NCBI RefSeq assembly: GCF_900129505.1 | Contig: NZ_LT670818.1 | Span: 1,054,001 to 1,118,000, forward strand | DNA length: 64,000 bases | Origin: Bradyrhizobium erythrophlei | GTDB taxonomy: Bacteria; Pseudomonadota; Alphaproteobacteria; Rhizobiales; Xanthobacteraceae | Reading direction: 5' to 3' | Part shown: positions 27,588 to 37,470 of the stretch, piece by piece | How positions within the stretch are numbered: the stretch's first letter is position 1 | How the letters are laid out: every line of letters begins with the position of its first letter | Notes under the pieces: generated by a model | Told to the model about the DNA's origin: nothing | The model's database searches: none | Seen by the model: only the letters and a program-made list of their open reading frames with translations | Position numbers and translations under genes: made by a program

Positions 27588-27730
27588 GCGACACTCGCTT
27601 CCCCAACTTCTGGGGTTGACTAGAATTATTTTCTATATATGTCTCGTTCAACCCTCGCAAAGGGAAAATTATTTCTTCTCTGTTGCGACGCAACTATAGA
27701 ATTTTCGCCTCCAGCCGCCAAGGTCCAGAG
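27588..27730. promoter_or_regulatory. Divergent cysG / cysD promoter region with AT-rich dyads
   Basis: An AT-rich gap unlike the flanking genes. It contains TAGAATTATTTTCTA (27621-27635, inverted TAGAA/TTCTA), GAAAATTATTTC (27664-27675, inverted GAAA/TTTC) and ATAGAATTTTCG (from 27696). Spaced dyads of this sort between two sulfur operons suggest a shared regulator site. The regulator is not identifiable from this window. Confidence 0.45.
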
Positions 27731-28636
27731 ATGCATCTTCTCAACAATGATTCCGTCACCGACCGGTTGCCATGGTCTGATACGCTTGGGGCCTCCGCGG
27801 TCCAGCAAATTTCGACCGATGTGCGCGCGCTCGAGCCCACCATGGATCACCTGGACGCGCTGGAAGCCCAGAGCATCTACATCTTCCGCGAGGCTTTCGC
27901 GCGGTTGAAGAAGCTCGCGCTGCTGTGGTCGTTGGGTAAGGATTCCAACGTGATGATCTGGCTGGCGCGCAAGGCCTTCTTCGGCCGGGTGCCGTTCCCC
28001 GCGCTTCACGTCGATACCGCCAAGAAATTTCCGGAGATGTACGCGTTCCGCGACCGCTACGGCAAGGAATGGGAACTCGATCTCAGGGTCGAGCCCTGTC
28101 CGCCGCTGGAGACCATCGATCCGACCCTGCCGCCAGCCGCGCGCTCCGCCGCGCGCAAGACCGACGGATTAAAACTCGCGCTTGCCAAATATGGCTTTGA
28201 CGGCCTGATCGCCGGCATCCGCCGCGACGAGGAGGCGACGCGCGCCAAGGAGCGGGTGTTCTCGCCGCGCGGCACCGAGGGCGGCTGGGACGTGCGCGAT
28301 CAGCCCCCGGAATTCTGGGATCAGTTCAACGCCTCACCGCCGCCGGGCGCGCATCTGCGCATCCACCCGATCCTGCATTGGACCGAAGCCGATATCTGGG
28401 CCTACACCAAGCGCGAAAACATCCCGATCATTCCGCTTTATCTCGCCAGGGACGGCAAGCGCTACCGCTCGCTGGGCGATCAGGACATCACCAATCCCGT
28501 GGCCTCGAATGCCGCGAGCATCGAGGAAATCCTGATCGAGCTCGACAGCACCAAGGTGCCGGAGCGCGCCGGCCGCGCGCTCGATCACGAAACCGAAGAC
28601 GCCTTCGAGCGGCTGCGCGTCGCCGGCTATCTCTGA
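27731..28636 (+). CDS. cysD: Sulfate adenylyltransferase subunit 2
   Basis: A 301-residue catalytic subunit of ATP sulfurylase, which with CysN makes APS from sulfate and ATP. The PP-loop SLGKDSNVM is clear, as are HVDTAKKFPEMYAFRD, GIRRDEEATRAKERVFSPR, LHWTEADIWAYTKRENIP and RYRSLGDQDITNPV. ATG 27731 follows AGG; ATG 27842 (MDHLDALEAQSIYIFREAF) matches the classical N-terminus and is an alternative. cysNC starts 24 bp downstream. Confidence 0.95.
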   Translation: MHLLNNDSVTDRLPWSDTLGASAVQQISTDVRALEPTMDHLDALEAQSIYIFREAFARLKKLALLWSLGKDSNVMIWLARKAFFGRVPFPALHVDTAKKFPEMYAFRDRYGKEWELDLRVEPCPPLETIDPTLPPAARSAARKTDGLKLALAKYGFDGLIAGIRRDEEATRAKERVFSPRGTEGGWDVRDQPPEFWDQFNASPPPGAHLRIHPILHWTEADIWAYTKRENIPIIPLYLARDGKRYRSLGDQDITNPVASNAASIEEILIELDSTKVPERAGRALDHETEDAFERLRVAGYL

Positions 28637-28660
28637 ACCGACATCGAGTTGAGCGATCCC

Positions 28661-30577
28661 ATGAACATGATCCTGCCCACCGCGCTCTCGGCGACGCCGA
28701 ACGGCACCACCCGCCCGCAAGTGCGGATCGTCATCGTCGGCCATGTCGATCACGGCAAGTCGACGCTGGTCGGACGCCTGTTGCACGAGACCGGCAGCCT
28801 GCCGGAAGGCAAGCTCGAAATGCTGAAAGCGGTCAGCGCCCGGCGCGGCATGCCGTTCGAATGGTCGTTCCTGCTGGATGCACTGCAGACCGAGCGCGAC
28901 CAGGGCATCACCATCGACACCACGCAGATCAGCTTCCGCACCGGATCGCGCGACATCGTGCTGATCGACGCGCCCGGCCATGCCGAATTCCTGCGCAACA
29001 TGATCACCGGCGCCTCACAGGCGGACGGCGCGGTTTTGATCATCGACGCGCTGGAAGGCGTGCGCGACCAGACCCGGCGCCACGGCTATCTGCTGCATCT
29101 GCTCGGCGTCAAACAGGTCGCGGTCGTCGTCAACAAGATGGACCGGGTCGATTTCAGCGCGGCACGATTCAAGGAGATCAGCGACGAAATTTCCGCGCAT
29201 CTCACCGGTCTCGGCGTCACGCCGTCGGCGGTGATCCCGATCTCCGCCCGCGACGGCGACGGCGTCGCCGAACGCACGCCGCGGATCGGCTGGTACAAGG
29301 GCCCGACCGTGGTCGAGGCGCTGGACGCGCTGGAGCCGGCGCGGCCGCTGGAGCAGCTCGCGCTGCGGCTGCCGGTGCAGGCGATCTATAAATTCGACGA
29401 CCGCCGCATCGTGGCGGGGCGCATCGAGTCCGGCCGGCTCGCCGCCGGCGACGAGATCGTCATCATGCCCGCGGGCAAGATCGCAAAGATCAGGACCGTC
29501 GAGAGCTGGCCGGTGACGCCGCTCAAGGGCGGGCAGACCGCTGGACGATCGGTCGGCATTACGCTCGACCGCGAATTGTTCATCGAGCGCGGCGACGTCA
29601 TTGCCCATGTCGGAACCAGCCCGCGCGACACGCGGCGGGTTCGCGCGCGGATTTTCTGGCTGCACGACCAGCCATTGACGACGGGCGCCTCGATCCTGGT
29701 CCGGCTCGGCACGCGGGAGGCCCGCGCCACCGTGGTCGCGATCGAGAAGGCGGTCGATCCCGGCGAACTCTCGAGCGTCGAGACCAAGGCGATCGCGCGC
29801 AATCATGTCGGCGAGATCGACATCGCGCTGGCACAACCGATCGCCGCCGATCCCTATACCGATAACCCGCGCACCGGTCGGCTGGTGATCGAGGTCAATG
29901 GCCGCATTGCCGGCGGCGGATTGGTGCTGTCGGTCGATGCCGGCCAGCGCGCCATTCCCGTCGACATCGTGCCGGTGGAATCCGCGCTGCGTCCCGACGA
30001 GCGCTCGGCGCGCTATCGCCACGGCGGCGCCGTGATCTGGCTGACGGGCCTGCCCGGTTCCGGAAAATCGACGATCGCGCGTGCGCTGGAACGCCGGCTG
30101 TTCGGCAATGGCGGTTCGCCGGTGCTGCTCGATGGCGACACCTTACGCGCCGGGCTCAACAGCGATCTCGGTTTCTCCGCGCAGGACCGCAGCGAAAACA
30201 TCCGGCGCCTGGCCGAAGTCGCCACCCATCTCGCGCGTAACGGGCACATCGCCATCGTCGCCGCGGTCTCGCCCGCGCGCGAGGATCGCGCTGCCGCGCG
30301 CCGCATCGCCGATACATTTTTCCGCGAGGTCTATGTCGCGACCCCGGCCGAGATCTGCGAGCGCCGCGATCCCAAGGGCCACTACGCCAAGGCGCGCGCC
30401 GGCGCTTTGCACGCGTTTACCGGTATCGGCAATGATTACCAGCCGCCAACGTCATCCGAATTGACAATCGACACTTCGACGGGCTCGGTCGCCGCAGCGA
30501 CCGACGAGATCGAACGGATGCTGGCGGAATCGGGCGTTCTGTTCGATGAACTGACCGACCTCGCTGCCAACATCTGA
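28661..30577 (+). CDS. cysNC: Bifunctional sulfate adenylyltransferase subunit 1 / adenylylsulfate kinase
   Basis: A 638-residue fusion. The N-terminal 450 residues are the GTPase subunit CysN: P-loop [17 protein letters not shown] and NKMDRVD motifs, followed by EF-Tu-like beta domains. The C-terminal 180 residues are APS kinase CysC: P-loop GLPGSGKST at about 463-470, then [16 protein letters not shown] and DRSENIRR. It produces APS and then PAPS. ATG 28661 is used; a TTG 4 codons upstream is possible. The fusion is common in rhizobia. A hairpin terminator follows at 30664-30684. Confidence 0.96.
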   Translation: MNMILPTALSATPNGTTRPQVRIVIVGHVDHGKSTLVGRLLHETGSLPEGKLEMLKAVSARRGMPFEWSFLLDALQTERDQGITIDTTQISFRTGSRDIVLIDAPGHAEFLRNMITGASQADGAVLIIDALEGVRDQTRRHGYLLHLLGVKQVAVVVNKMDRVDFSAARFKEISDEISAHLTGLGVTPSAVIPISARDGDGVAERTPRIGWYKGPTVVEALDALEPARPLEQLALRLPVQAIYKFDDRRIVAGRIESGRLAAGDEIVIMPAGKIAKIRTVESWPVTPLKGGQTAGRSVGITLDRELFIERGDVIAHVGTSPRDTRRVRARIFWLHDQPLTTGASILVRLGTREARATVVAIEKAVDPGELSSVETKAIARNHVGEIDIALAQPIAADPYTDNPRTGRLVIEVNGRIAGGGLVLSVDAGQRAIPVDIVPVESALRPDERSARYRHGGAVIWLTGLPGSGKSTIARALERRLFGNGGSPVLLDGDTLRAGLNSDLGFSAQDRSENIRRLAEVATHLARNGHIAIVAAVSPAREDRAAARRIADTFFREVYVATPAEICERRDPKGHYAKARAGALHAFTGIGNDYQPPTSSELTIDTSTGSVAAATDEIERMLAESGVLFDELTDLAANI

Positions 30578-30663
30578 GCGTTCGCGCCCTCCTAATGGGC
30601 ATCTCGGCGCCGCCAAGGGCCTTCTCATCGCCCCGGCTTTAGGGCTAAAAGGACCCCGAACAA

Positions 30664-30684
30664 GGCCCTTCGCGGGGCCGTTTT
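30664..30684 (+). terminator. Rho-independent terminator after cysNC
   Basis: GGCCC, loop TTCGCG, GGGCC, then GTTTTG. A short stem with a T run, 87 bp after the cysNC stop. Confidence 0.6.
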
Positions 30685-30742
30685 GTCGTTTGTCCCCTGT
30701 GAACCGCGCTTACCAGCGGCTTCCCGTGAGAAAAATCCCGCC

Positions 30743-32905
30743 ATGAACCGCATCGATGTCCACGGATTGAAAATCGCCCCCGTCCTGTTCGATTTCATCG
30801 CCAAGGAGGCGACTCCCAAAACCGGCATTTCCGCCGACGCGTTCTGGGCCGGGCTTGCCGCCATCCTGCGCGATCTCGCTCCCAGGAACCGGGAGCTGCT
30901 GGCGATCCGCGACAGCCTGCAGGCGAAAATCGACGGCTGGCATCGCGCCAACAAGGGCAAGCCGTTCGACATGAACGCCTACACGGCATTTCTCAAGGAG
31001 ATCGGCTATCTCCTGCCGGAGCCGGCGACGCAGAAGGTCGAAACCGCTGATGTCGACGAAGAGATCGGCAAGATCTGCGGGCCGCAGCTCGTGGTGCCCC
31101 TCACCAATGCACGCTATGCGCTCAACGCCGCGAATGCGCGCTGGGGCAGCCTTTACGACGCGTTCTACGGCACTGACGCGATCCCGCACGATCCGAGCGA
31201 AACCGGCAAGGGCTACAACAAGGCGCGCGGCGACAAGGTGATCGCCAAGGCCAAGGCATTTCTGGATTCCGCGGTGCCGCTGGCGACCGGGAGCCACACC
31301 GACGTGACCTCCTATAGCGTCGTCGCCGGCCAGCTCGCGGTCAAGCTGAAGAGCGGCAACGCCACCGCGCTGAAAACGGCCGCGCAGTTCGCGGGCTTCC
31401 AGGGCGATCCGGCTTCGCCGAGCGCAGTGCTGCTGGTCAACAACGGCATGCATATCGAGGTCAGGATCGACCGCACCAACATCATCGGCAAGGACGATCC
31501 GGCCGGCGTCGCCGACATGATCTTGGAATCAGCCGTGAGCACCATCCTCGACATGGAAGACAGCGTCGCGGCGGTCGATGCCGAGGACAAGGTGCTGGTC
31601 TATCGCAACACGCTCGGCCTGATGGACGGCACGCTGTCCGCCGATTTCGAAAAGGGCGGCAAGACGCTGAAGCGCGCGCTCAATCCCGACCGCGTCTACA
31701 AGACGGTTGACGGCAAGGGGCTGACACTGCACGGACGCAGCCTGCTGTTGATGCGCAATGTCGGCCATCACATGTTCACCGACGCGGTGCTCGATTCCAG
31801 CCGCGCCGAAATTCCGGAAGGAATTCTGGACGCCGCAGTGGCCGGCCTGCTCGCGATCCACGATCTGAAGGGCAGTTCGAAAACGAAGAACAGCCGCACC
31901 GGCTCGGTCTATATCGTGAAGCCGAAGATGCACGGCCCGGACGAAGTGGCGCTGACCTGCGAGCTGTTCGGCCGCATCGAGAAGCTGCTGTCGCTGCCCG
32001 AGAACACCATGAAGGTCGGCATCATGGACGAGGAACGCCGCACCACGGTCAACCTCAAGGCCTGCATCCAGAATGCGTCGAAGCGCATCGTCTTCATCAA
32101 CACCGGCTTCCTCGATCGTACCGGCGACGAGATCCATACCTCGATGGAGGCCGGTCCCATGATCCGCAAGAACGACATGAAGGCGCAGCCCTGGATCAAG
32201 GCCTATGAGGACTGGAACGTCGATATCGGCCTGATCGACGGCCTGCCCGGCCATGCCCAGATCGGCAAGGGCATGTGGGCCGCGCCCGACAAGATGGCGG
32301 ACATGCTGGTCCAGAAAATCGGCCATCCGCAGGCCGGCGCCACCACCGCCTGGGTGCCGTCGCCGACCGCCGCCACGCTGCACGCGCTGCATTATCATCA
32401 GGTCAACGTGCTGGCGCGGCAGCAGGAGCTCGCCAAGGGTGGCCCGCGCGCCAAACTATCCGACATCCTCACCATCCCGGTGTCGAAATCGAACTGGGCG
32501 CCGGATGACGTCAAGCAGGAGATCGACAACAACTGCCAGGGCATCCTCGGCTATGTCGTTCGCTGGATCGACCAGGGCGTCGGCTGCTCCAAGGTGCCCG
32601 ACATCCACGACGTCGGCCTGATGGAAGACCGCGCCACCTTGCGGATCTCGAGCCAGCATCTGGCGAACTGGCTGCATCAGGGCGTCATCACCAGGGAGCA
32701 GGTGATGGAGTCCTTGAAGCGGATGGCGGTGGTGGTCGACGGCCAGAACAAAGGCGATCCCTTGTACCGCCCGATGGCGCCGGCCTTCGACGGCGTCGCC
32801 TTCCAGGCTGCCTGCGACCTGATCTTCAAGGGACGCGAGCAGCCGAATGGCTACACCGAGTTCATCCTCACCGCGCGCCGCCGGGAAGCCAAGGCCGCGG
32901 GCTGA
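30743..32905 (+). CDS. glcB: Malate synthase G
   Basis: A 720-residue cytoplasmic enzyme that condenses glyoxylate with acetyl-CoA to malate, in the glyoxylate shunt or glycolate use. Length and motifs fit isoform [22 protein letters not shown] ([18 protein letters not shown]), [31 protein letters not shown] with catalytic residues, [22 protein letters not shown] and the C-terminal [25 protein letters not shown] 30743 fits the family N-terminus. No isocitrate lyase gene is nearby. Confidence 0.97.
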   Translation: MNRIDVHGLKIAPVLFDFIAKEATPKTGISADAFWAGLAAILRDLAPRNRELLAIRDSLQAKIDGWHRANKGKPFDMNAYTAFLKEIGYLLPEPATQKVETADVDEEIGKICGPQLVVPLTNARYALNAANARWGSLYDAFYGTDAIPHDPSETGKGYNKARGDKVIAKAKAFLDSAVPLATGSHTDVTSYSVVAGQLAVKLKSGNATALKTAAQFAGFQGDPASPSAVLLVNNGMHIEVRIDRTNIIGKDDPAGVADMILESAVSTILDMEDSVAAVDAEDKVLVYRNTLGLMDGTLSADFEKGGKTLKRALNPDRVYKTVDGKGLTLHGRSLLLMRNVGHHMFTDAVLDSSRAEIPEGILDAAVAGLLAIHDLKGSSKTKNSRTGSVYIVKPKMHGPDEVALTCELFGRIEKLLSLPENTMKVGIMDEERRTTVNLKACIQNASKRIVFINTGFLDRTGDEIHTSMEAGPMIRKNDMKAQPWIKAYEDWNVDIGLIDGLPGHAQIGKGMWAAPDKMADMLVQKIGHPQAGATTAWVPSPTAATLHALHYHQVNVLARQQELAKGGPRAKLSDILTIPVSKSNWAPDDVKQEIDNNCQGILGYVVRWIDQGVGCSKVPDIHDVGLMEDRATLRISSQHLANWLHQGVITREQVMESLKRMAVVVDGQNKGDPLYRPMAPAFDGVAFQAACDLIFKGREQPNGYTEFILTARRREAKAAG

Positions 32906-32923
32906 TTGTCGCGGCCCAACGCC

Positions 32924-32948
32924 GGAACGTTTGACTTGCCCGTCCGTT
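32924..32948 (+). promoter_or_regulatory. EcfG-type promoter before csbD
   Basis: GGAAC (32924-32928), exactly 16 nt, then CGTT (32945-32948): a perfect match to the EcfG consensus, 32 nt upstream of the csbD start. Confidence 0.78.
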
Positions 32949-32980
32949 GAAAGGCCATCTCAACGCAAGAGGAGATGGCA

Positions 32981-33181
32981 ATGGATTGGAACCGGGTCGA
33001 AGGCAACTGGAAGCAGTTCAAGGGCGCCGCCAAGGAGAAGTGGGGCAAGCTCACTGACGACGATCTCAACGTGATCGAGGGCCGCCGCGAGCAGCTTGAA
33101 GGCAAGCTGCAGCAGCGTTACGGCTTCGCCAAGGACCAGATCCACAGGGATGTGGACGACTGGTTCAGGACGCTGAAATAG
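32981..33181 (+). CDS. csbD: CsbD family stress protein
   Basis: A 66-residue hydrophilic protein. The N-terminus MDWNRVEGNWKQFKGAAKEKWGKLTDDDL and C-terminus YGFAKDQIHRDVDDWF are the classic CsbD pattern. CsbD-like proteins are stress-induced; their biochemical role is unknown. ATG 32981 is 6 nt after GAGGAG; an ATG two codons upstream sits too close to that site. A perfect EcfG-type promoter lies 32 nt upstream and a strong terminator follows, so it is a single-gene general-stress unit. Confidence 0.93.
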   Translation: MDWNRVEGNWKQFKGAAKEKWGKLTDDDLNVIEGRREQLEGKLQQRYGFAKDQIHRDVDDWFRTLK

Positions 33182-33202
33182 GTTTCGTGCGACCGATCAA
33201 TC

Positions 33203-33233
33203 AAAAGCCCCGGCATCCGCCGGGGCTTTTTTC
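33203..33233 (+). terminator. Rho-independent terminator after csbD
   Basis: AAAAGCCCCGG, loop CATC, CCGGGGCTTTTTT. It is near-symmetric and could serve the converging gene at 33252 on the other strand as well. Confidence 0.88.
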
Positions 33234-33251
33234 GTTGCGCCACCATCGTCG

Positions 33252-33407
33252 CTAGAACACCGTGATGTATTTCAGGAGCGAGATCACGCCAAGGATGATC
33301 ACCACCACCCGGGCGATCTGTTTGGCGCGGCCGTCGAGCGGCAGCAAATTGATCAGATAGAGCACGAGAATGACGACGAGAAAGGTGACGAGTACGCTGA
33401 CCAGCAT
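33252..33407 (-). CDS. Small Thivi_2564-family membrane protein
   Basis: A 51-residue, two-helix inner-membrane protein: MLVSVLVTFLVVILVLYLINLLPLDGR, then QIARVVVIILGVISLLKYI. From memory this matches the short Thivi_2564 family, of unknown function. ATG 33407 gives the family N-terminus; the upstream in-frame stretch does not resemble it. A perfect EcfG-type promoter lies 48 nt upstream on the same strand. It converges on csbD, which has the same kind of promoter. Confidence 0.78.
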   Translation of the reverse strand: MLVSVLVTFLVVILVLYLINLLPLDGRAKQIARVVVIILGVISLLKYITVF

Positions 33408-33455
33408 CCGGAAAATCCCCCCTGAAGCGCGTTTGAGCCAAATTAACGGTTTCTT

Positions 33456-33480
33456 AACGCGCGAGGGACTCTTCGGTTCC
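33456..33480 (-). promoter_or_regulatory. EcfG-type promoter before the small membrane protein
   Basis: On the minus strand GGAAC (33480-33476), 16 nt, CGTT (33459-33456): a perfect consensus match, 48 nt before the start at 33407. Confidence 0.75.
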
Positions 33481-33599
33481 CCACCGGGAACCACAGCTTG
33501 GGGCGATAGCCGGAGCTGCTGCCCCGTACAAATACGGCAGCTTGACTGCCTAAATATTTACCTAATTTGGCTCAAATGGCTGAAATCCTGGGGGCTGCC

Positions 33600-35693
33600 A
33601 TGCTGAACCGCCTGACCGTATCCGCGCTGCTGCAGACCGTCATCCTCATTATGTCGTTCTGCGTGGTGGTCGGATTTTCGCTCGGCGCCTGGGATTCCTG
33701 GAACCGCCTGCAGCTGACCAACCGTATCGCCGTCATCGCCGATGCCTCGGCGAACGTGTTCAAGGCGATGCATAATATGCGCACCGATCAATCCACGACC
33801 TTCCGGCTTTTGAACTCCGACCAGCCGGTCGCAAGCGATATCGACAAATATCTGCGCGAGATTCGCGATTCCGAAATGCCCGCAATGGCCACCGCGCTTG
33901 GGCTGCTGCCGTCGATCGAGTTTGCGCAACAGAATACGCTGGTGCCCGAGTTCGATCAGTTGTTCAAGCGCCTGACGGCGCAGCAGAAGGAATTCTGGGA
34001 CGAGGTCGCCAAGCCGAAAGCCTCGCGCCGTGCCGCGTTGGCGCAGGAATATTTCGACACCACGGCGGCGCTGCTGAAGAATCTCGACAGGCTGTCGGCA
34101 GCTCTTGCCGCCGCCGTCAACCACCAGGACGCCACCATCGACCAGTTGCTCGCGATCAAGCAAACCGCCTGGCTGTTGCGCAACACCGCCGGTGAGGCAT
34201 CGCTGATAATTTCGAAGGGGCTCGCCGCCGGCCGCATCGCGCCGGAATTGCGCCCAACCTATATGAAATTCATCGGCGGCACCGAGATCGCCTATACCGC
34301 GGTGGAAACCGCCGCATCGGGAATGCAGTTGCCTCCCGCACTCGCCACAGCCATCACGGCAACCAAGACCGCCTATTTCGAGCCGGATTATCTCGCGCTG
34401 CGCGACCGTCTGCTGAACACCCTGCTCGCGGGTGAGAAGGCGGAATTGACCGCGAACCAATGGAGCCCGATCACGGTCGGCCGCATGGGTTCGGCCGTCA
34501 CCGTCGCCGAGCGCGCGCTCGAGGCCGCCAAGGACCATACCGCCGTCCAGCATTCGGCGGCCTTGCGCTCGCTGACGCTGCAGCTCGTACTGTTGGCTGC
34601 GGCATTTGCTCTGATGTTCGGCGCCATGATCGCCGTCACCCGGCGTGTGATCAAGCCACTGCACAATATGCGCGACGCCATGCTGAAGGTGGCCTCCGGC
34701 GACCTCTCCGTCGATACCGGCTACACCGAACGCCGCGACGAAATCGGCGCGCTGGCGGGCGCGCTGGAAACCTTCAAGCAGCAGGCCCAGGACAAGCTCA
34801 GGATCGAGCAGCAGGAGCGCGAGCGCAACGCCGGCGCGGCGACGCGTCAGAAGACGATCGAGGCCTATGTCGGCGAGTTCGAAGGCATGGTGCGCCAGTC
34901 GCTGCAGCAATTGGGCGACGCTTCCGGCCAGATGCGGACCACGTCGTCGAGCCTAACGGCGGTTTCCCGCCAGACCAACGAGCGCGTTCAGGTCGCCGAG
35001 AAGGCCTCCAGCGAAGCCTCGATGAGCGTCGAGAGCGTCGCTTCGGCTTCCGAGCAGTTGAGCGCTTCGATCAACGACATCAGCCAGCAGGCCGCGCATG
35101 CCGCGGGCATTGCCAGCCGCGCCGTGGGCCACGCGCGGGAAACCGACGGCACCGTGCAGGGTCTGGCGAAATCGGCGGGCCGGATCGGCGAAGTGGTCGG
35201 CCTGATCAACACCATCGCCGCCCAGACCAACCTGCTCGCGCTGAACGCGACCATCGAGGCCGCGCGCGCCGGTGAGGCCGGGCGAGGTTTTGCCGTGGTG
35301 GCCTCCGAGGTAAAATCGCTGGCCAGCCAGACCGCTGAGGCGACCGAAGAAATCTCCGAGCAGATCGCCGACATCCAGAAGGTCGCCGGCGACGCCATCG
35401 ACGCCATCAAGGGCATCGGCAGCATCATCGGCGAGGTCAATGAAGTCGCGACCGCGATCGCCGCGGCGGTTCAGGAACAGGGCGCCGCCACCCAGGAAAT
35501 CACCCGCAGCACCCAATACGCCGCGCAGGGCACCAAGAACGTTTCCGACAACATCAGCGGCGTCAAAACCGACGCCGATGCCGCCGCGGCAGCCGCCGAG
35601 AACGTCAAGCAGGCCTCGGCGACGCTGGAAACCCAGAGCCAGCAACTCGGCGACCAGGTGACCCAGTTCCTCGGCAGGATCCGCGCCGCCTGA
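33600..35693 (+). CDS. Methyl-accepting chemotaxis protein
   Basis: A 697-residue transmembrane chemoreceptor. TM1 is near residues 8-32. A large periplasmic helical sensor follows to about 320, then TM2 ([18 protein letters not shown]). HAMP follows ([38 protein letters not shown]), then the cytoplasmic signalling coiled coil with hairpin tip [32 protein letters not shown] 33600 has GGGGG 5-6 nt upstream; an ATG at 33576 is an alternative. No CheB/CheR-binding pentapeptide is seen at the C-terminus. The ligand is unknown. Confidence 0.94.
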   Translation: MLNRLTVSALLQTVILIMSFCVVVGFSLGAWDSWNRLQLTNRIAVIADASANVFKAMHNMRTDQSTTFRLLNSDQPVASDIDKYLREIRDSEMPAMATALGLLPSIEFAQQNTLVPEFDQLFKRLTAQQKEFWDEVAKPKASRRAALAQEYFDTTAALLKNLDRLSAALAAAVNHQDATIDQLLAIKQTAWLLRNTAGEASLIISKGLAAGRIAPELRPTYMKFIGGTEIAYTAVETAASGMQLPPALATAITATKTAYFEPDYLALRDRLLNTLLAGEKAELTANQWSPITVGRMGSAVTVAERALEAAKDHTAVQHSAALRSLTLQLVLLAAAFALMFGAMIAVTRRVIKPLHNMRDAMLKVASGDLSVDTGYTERRDEIGALAGALETFKQQAQDKLRIEQQERERNAGAATRQKTIEAYVGEFEGMVRQSLQQLGDASGQMRTTSSSLTAVSRQTNERVQVAEKASSEASMSVESVASASEQLSASINDISQQAAHAAGIASRAVGHARETDGTVQGLAKSAGRIGEVVGLINTIAAQTNLLALNATIEAARAGEAGRGFAVVASEVKSLASQTAEATEEISEQIADIQKVAGDAIDAIKGIGSIIGEVNEVATAIAAAVQEQGAATQEITRSTQYAAQGTKNVSDNISGVKTDADAAAAAAENVKQASATLETQSQQLGDQVTQFLGRIRAA

Positions 35694-35755
35694 TCCTCCG
35701 TCTATCGTTAGCCTGGGCTTGGACGGCTATGCCCGGCCATGACAGTGAGTTGAAA

Positions 35756-36433
35756 CTATTCCTTCGCCACCACCGGCACGTGCTGATAGCGGGCCTGCAG
35801 CGCTTTCGAGGCAGGGGTAAAATTCAAGGAGGCGCCGCGCCTGTCGGCGCCGCGGCCGGCGACCATCAGCCCATCGGCGCCGGCGACGAGGTCGCCCCTG
35901 CGTAGCGTCGGGTCGTCCTCGACCCTGACCGGCGCGAGGCCGAACTGGTCCTTGCCGTTGCAGGTGCATCCCGCCACGATCTCGTTGCGATAGCGGAACG
36001 CGTTCGGCAATTCCGAATACGGCTTGCCGCTCGTGGTGGCGGCATCGTCGATATCGCTGCCATAGACCACTTCGGTCTTGCTCGCCGGGCAGAAGCTGTT
36101 GCACGAGGCGGCCCGGCTTTCCTGGTCGGGGCCTTGCAGCGGGAAATAGCGTCCGTCGCAACTGCGCACGCAGAAGGCCTGACCGCCGCCATAGGTGGCG
36201 ATGCGTGGACCCGGGTTGCCGCCTTGCTGCGGACCGAAGTTTTGCGGACCGGCGGGCTCGCCTTCGTTGGCATAGGGCGCCCGGATGATTTCCGGTACGT
36301 GCGGGCGGCCGCCTCCGAACGCGCTGAACAGCGCCGAGAAAAAATCTTCGGCTTGCGCCACGGGCGCCAGCGCCAGCGCGCATAGCGCCACCGCCCCGCC
36401 CATCGCCGCCTGCCTCACCGATTTCCTCAACAT
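35756..36433 (-). CDS. Exported DUF2865 protein
   Basis: A 225-residue secreted protein. The signal peptide ends about residue 29 (APVAQAED). The DUF2865 core includes GGGQAFCVRSCDGRYFPL, SCNSFCPASKTEVVYGSDIDDAATTSGKPYSELPNAFRYRNEIVAGCTCNGKD, with six cysteines in conserved positions that could form disulfides. Function unknown; the family is alphaproteobacterial and envelope-located. ATG 36433 has GGAGG 5 nt upstream. It lies 23 bp downstream of the L,D-transpeptidase on the same strand, so the two may share a transcript and a role in the cell wall. Confidence 0.88.
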   Translation of the reverse strand: MLRKSVRQAAMGGAVALCALALAPVAQAEDFFSALFSAFGGGRPHVPEIIRAPYANEGEPAGPQNFGPQQGGNPGPRIATYGGGQAFCVRSCDGRYFPLQGPDQESRAASCNSFCPASKTEVVYGSDIDDAATTSGKPYSELPNAFRYRNEIVAGCTCNGKDQFGLAPVRVEDDPTLRRGDLVAGADGLMVAGRGADRRGASLNFTPASKALQARYQHVPVVAKE

Positions 36434-36456
36434 GCCGGCCTCCGCAACGCGTTTCG

Positions 36457-37266
36457 TCAATGCAACGGCGAAATCGAAAGATTCATCGCCTGACGGCCGG
36501 TCGTGACCTGCGTCACCGCCGGGCGCGAGGCCGCCGTCGGGTGAACGGTGATCGTGCCGGTCGACTCCAGGCCGCCGCCGATCGCGCGAGCCGCAAGGTG
36601 CGGCGCGTTCTTCGGCATCACCACGACCCTGGTGCCGACATCGACGCGGCTGAAGAGATCGCTGACGTCTTCATTGGTCAGGCGGATGCAGCCGGAGGAG
36701 ACGAACTTGCCGATGGTGGTGGGATCATTGGTGCCGTGGATGCGGTATTCGCTGGAGCCGAGATACATGGCGCGGGCGCCGAGCGGATTGCCGGGGCCGC
36801 CGGCCATGAAGCGCGGCAGATAGGGCTGGCGCGCGATCATTTCCGCCGGCGGATGCCAGTCCGGCCATTCCGCCTTGCGGCTGATGTTCTGCACGCCGGC
36901 CCAGGTAAAGCCTTCGCGGCCGACGCCGACACCGTAGCGAATCGCGCGGCCTTGGCCGAGCACGTAATAGAGCGCGGTATTGCCGGTATCGATGATGACG
37001 GTGCCCGGCGCTTCTCGGGTGTCGAGCGACACCACGGTCCGGCGCAGCCGCTCCGGCAGCACGCTGCCGTCGGCAGCCATCGGTTGGTCCGGCGCGATCA
37101 TGTTGTCCGAGGGAAATGCGCTCTGCGGCGCGGGAGCGTAGCCGAGCACTTGCGCGCTGGCCGTGCTTGCGAAGATGACCGGCGCCATCAGCATGGCTCC
37201 GGCGAGAAGGAGCGCGTTCGTGACGCGCAGCGATGGCCTGCGAGTTCTTCCGAGTGCCTGTGTCAT
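36457..37266 (-). CDS. L,D-transpeptidase (YkuD domain)
   Basis: A 269-residue periplasmic enzyme that forms 3-3 peptidoglycan cross-links or attaches proteins to peptidoglycan. The signal sequence ends STASAQ (about 38). The YkuD catalytic motif is HGTNDPTTIGKFVSSGCIRLTNEDVSDL with catalytic Cys; the substrate-side stretch WPDWHPPAEMIARQPYLPRFMAGGPGNPLGARAMYLG is typical. A Thr/Ala-rich C-terminal tail follows. A weak EcfG-like site (GGAAC-N16-TGTT, 37339-37315) is upstream. Confidence 0.94.
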   Translation of the reverse strand: MTQALGRTRRPSLRVTNALLLAGAMLMAPVIFASTASAQVLGYAPAPQSAFPSDNMIAPDQPMAADGSVLPERLRRTVVSLDTREAPGTVIIDTGNTALYYVLGQGRAIRYGVGVGREGFTWAGVQNISRKAEWPDWHPPAEMIARQPYLPRFMAGGPGNPLGARAMYLGSSEYRIHGTNDPTTIGKFVSSGCIRLTNEDVSDLFSRVDVGTRVVVMPKNAPHLAARAIGGGLESTGTITVHPTAASRPAVTQVTTGRQAMNLSISPLH

Positions 37267-37470
37267 GATCTGCCCCAGTACGGATAGCGCATCACGCGAT
37301 GCTTCTGCGCAACCAACACGACGGGGGCCGCATGGTTCCCTCCGGCTCGGTGAGACGGACGTGTGTCAAGCGGGCCAGCGCTCACGATTCCGCGACGGAA
37401 CCTTTTGCGGAGCCTGCGGGTTGTGCCCGCCTGGGCCCGCCTCGTCAGGCGATGCCGGGTCTCGCCAGCC

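Noticed and set aside
37315..37339. GGAAC-N16-TGTT before the L,D-transpeptidase
   Set aside because: The -10 misses the first base and no stress link is known; kept only as a note in the gene entry.
37397..37422. GGAAC-N17-GGTT before the AI-2E transporter
   Set aside because: Spacing and -10 are both off consensus; too weak to call an EcfG promoter.
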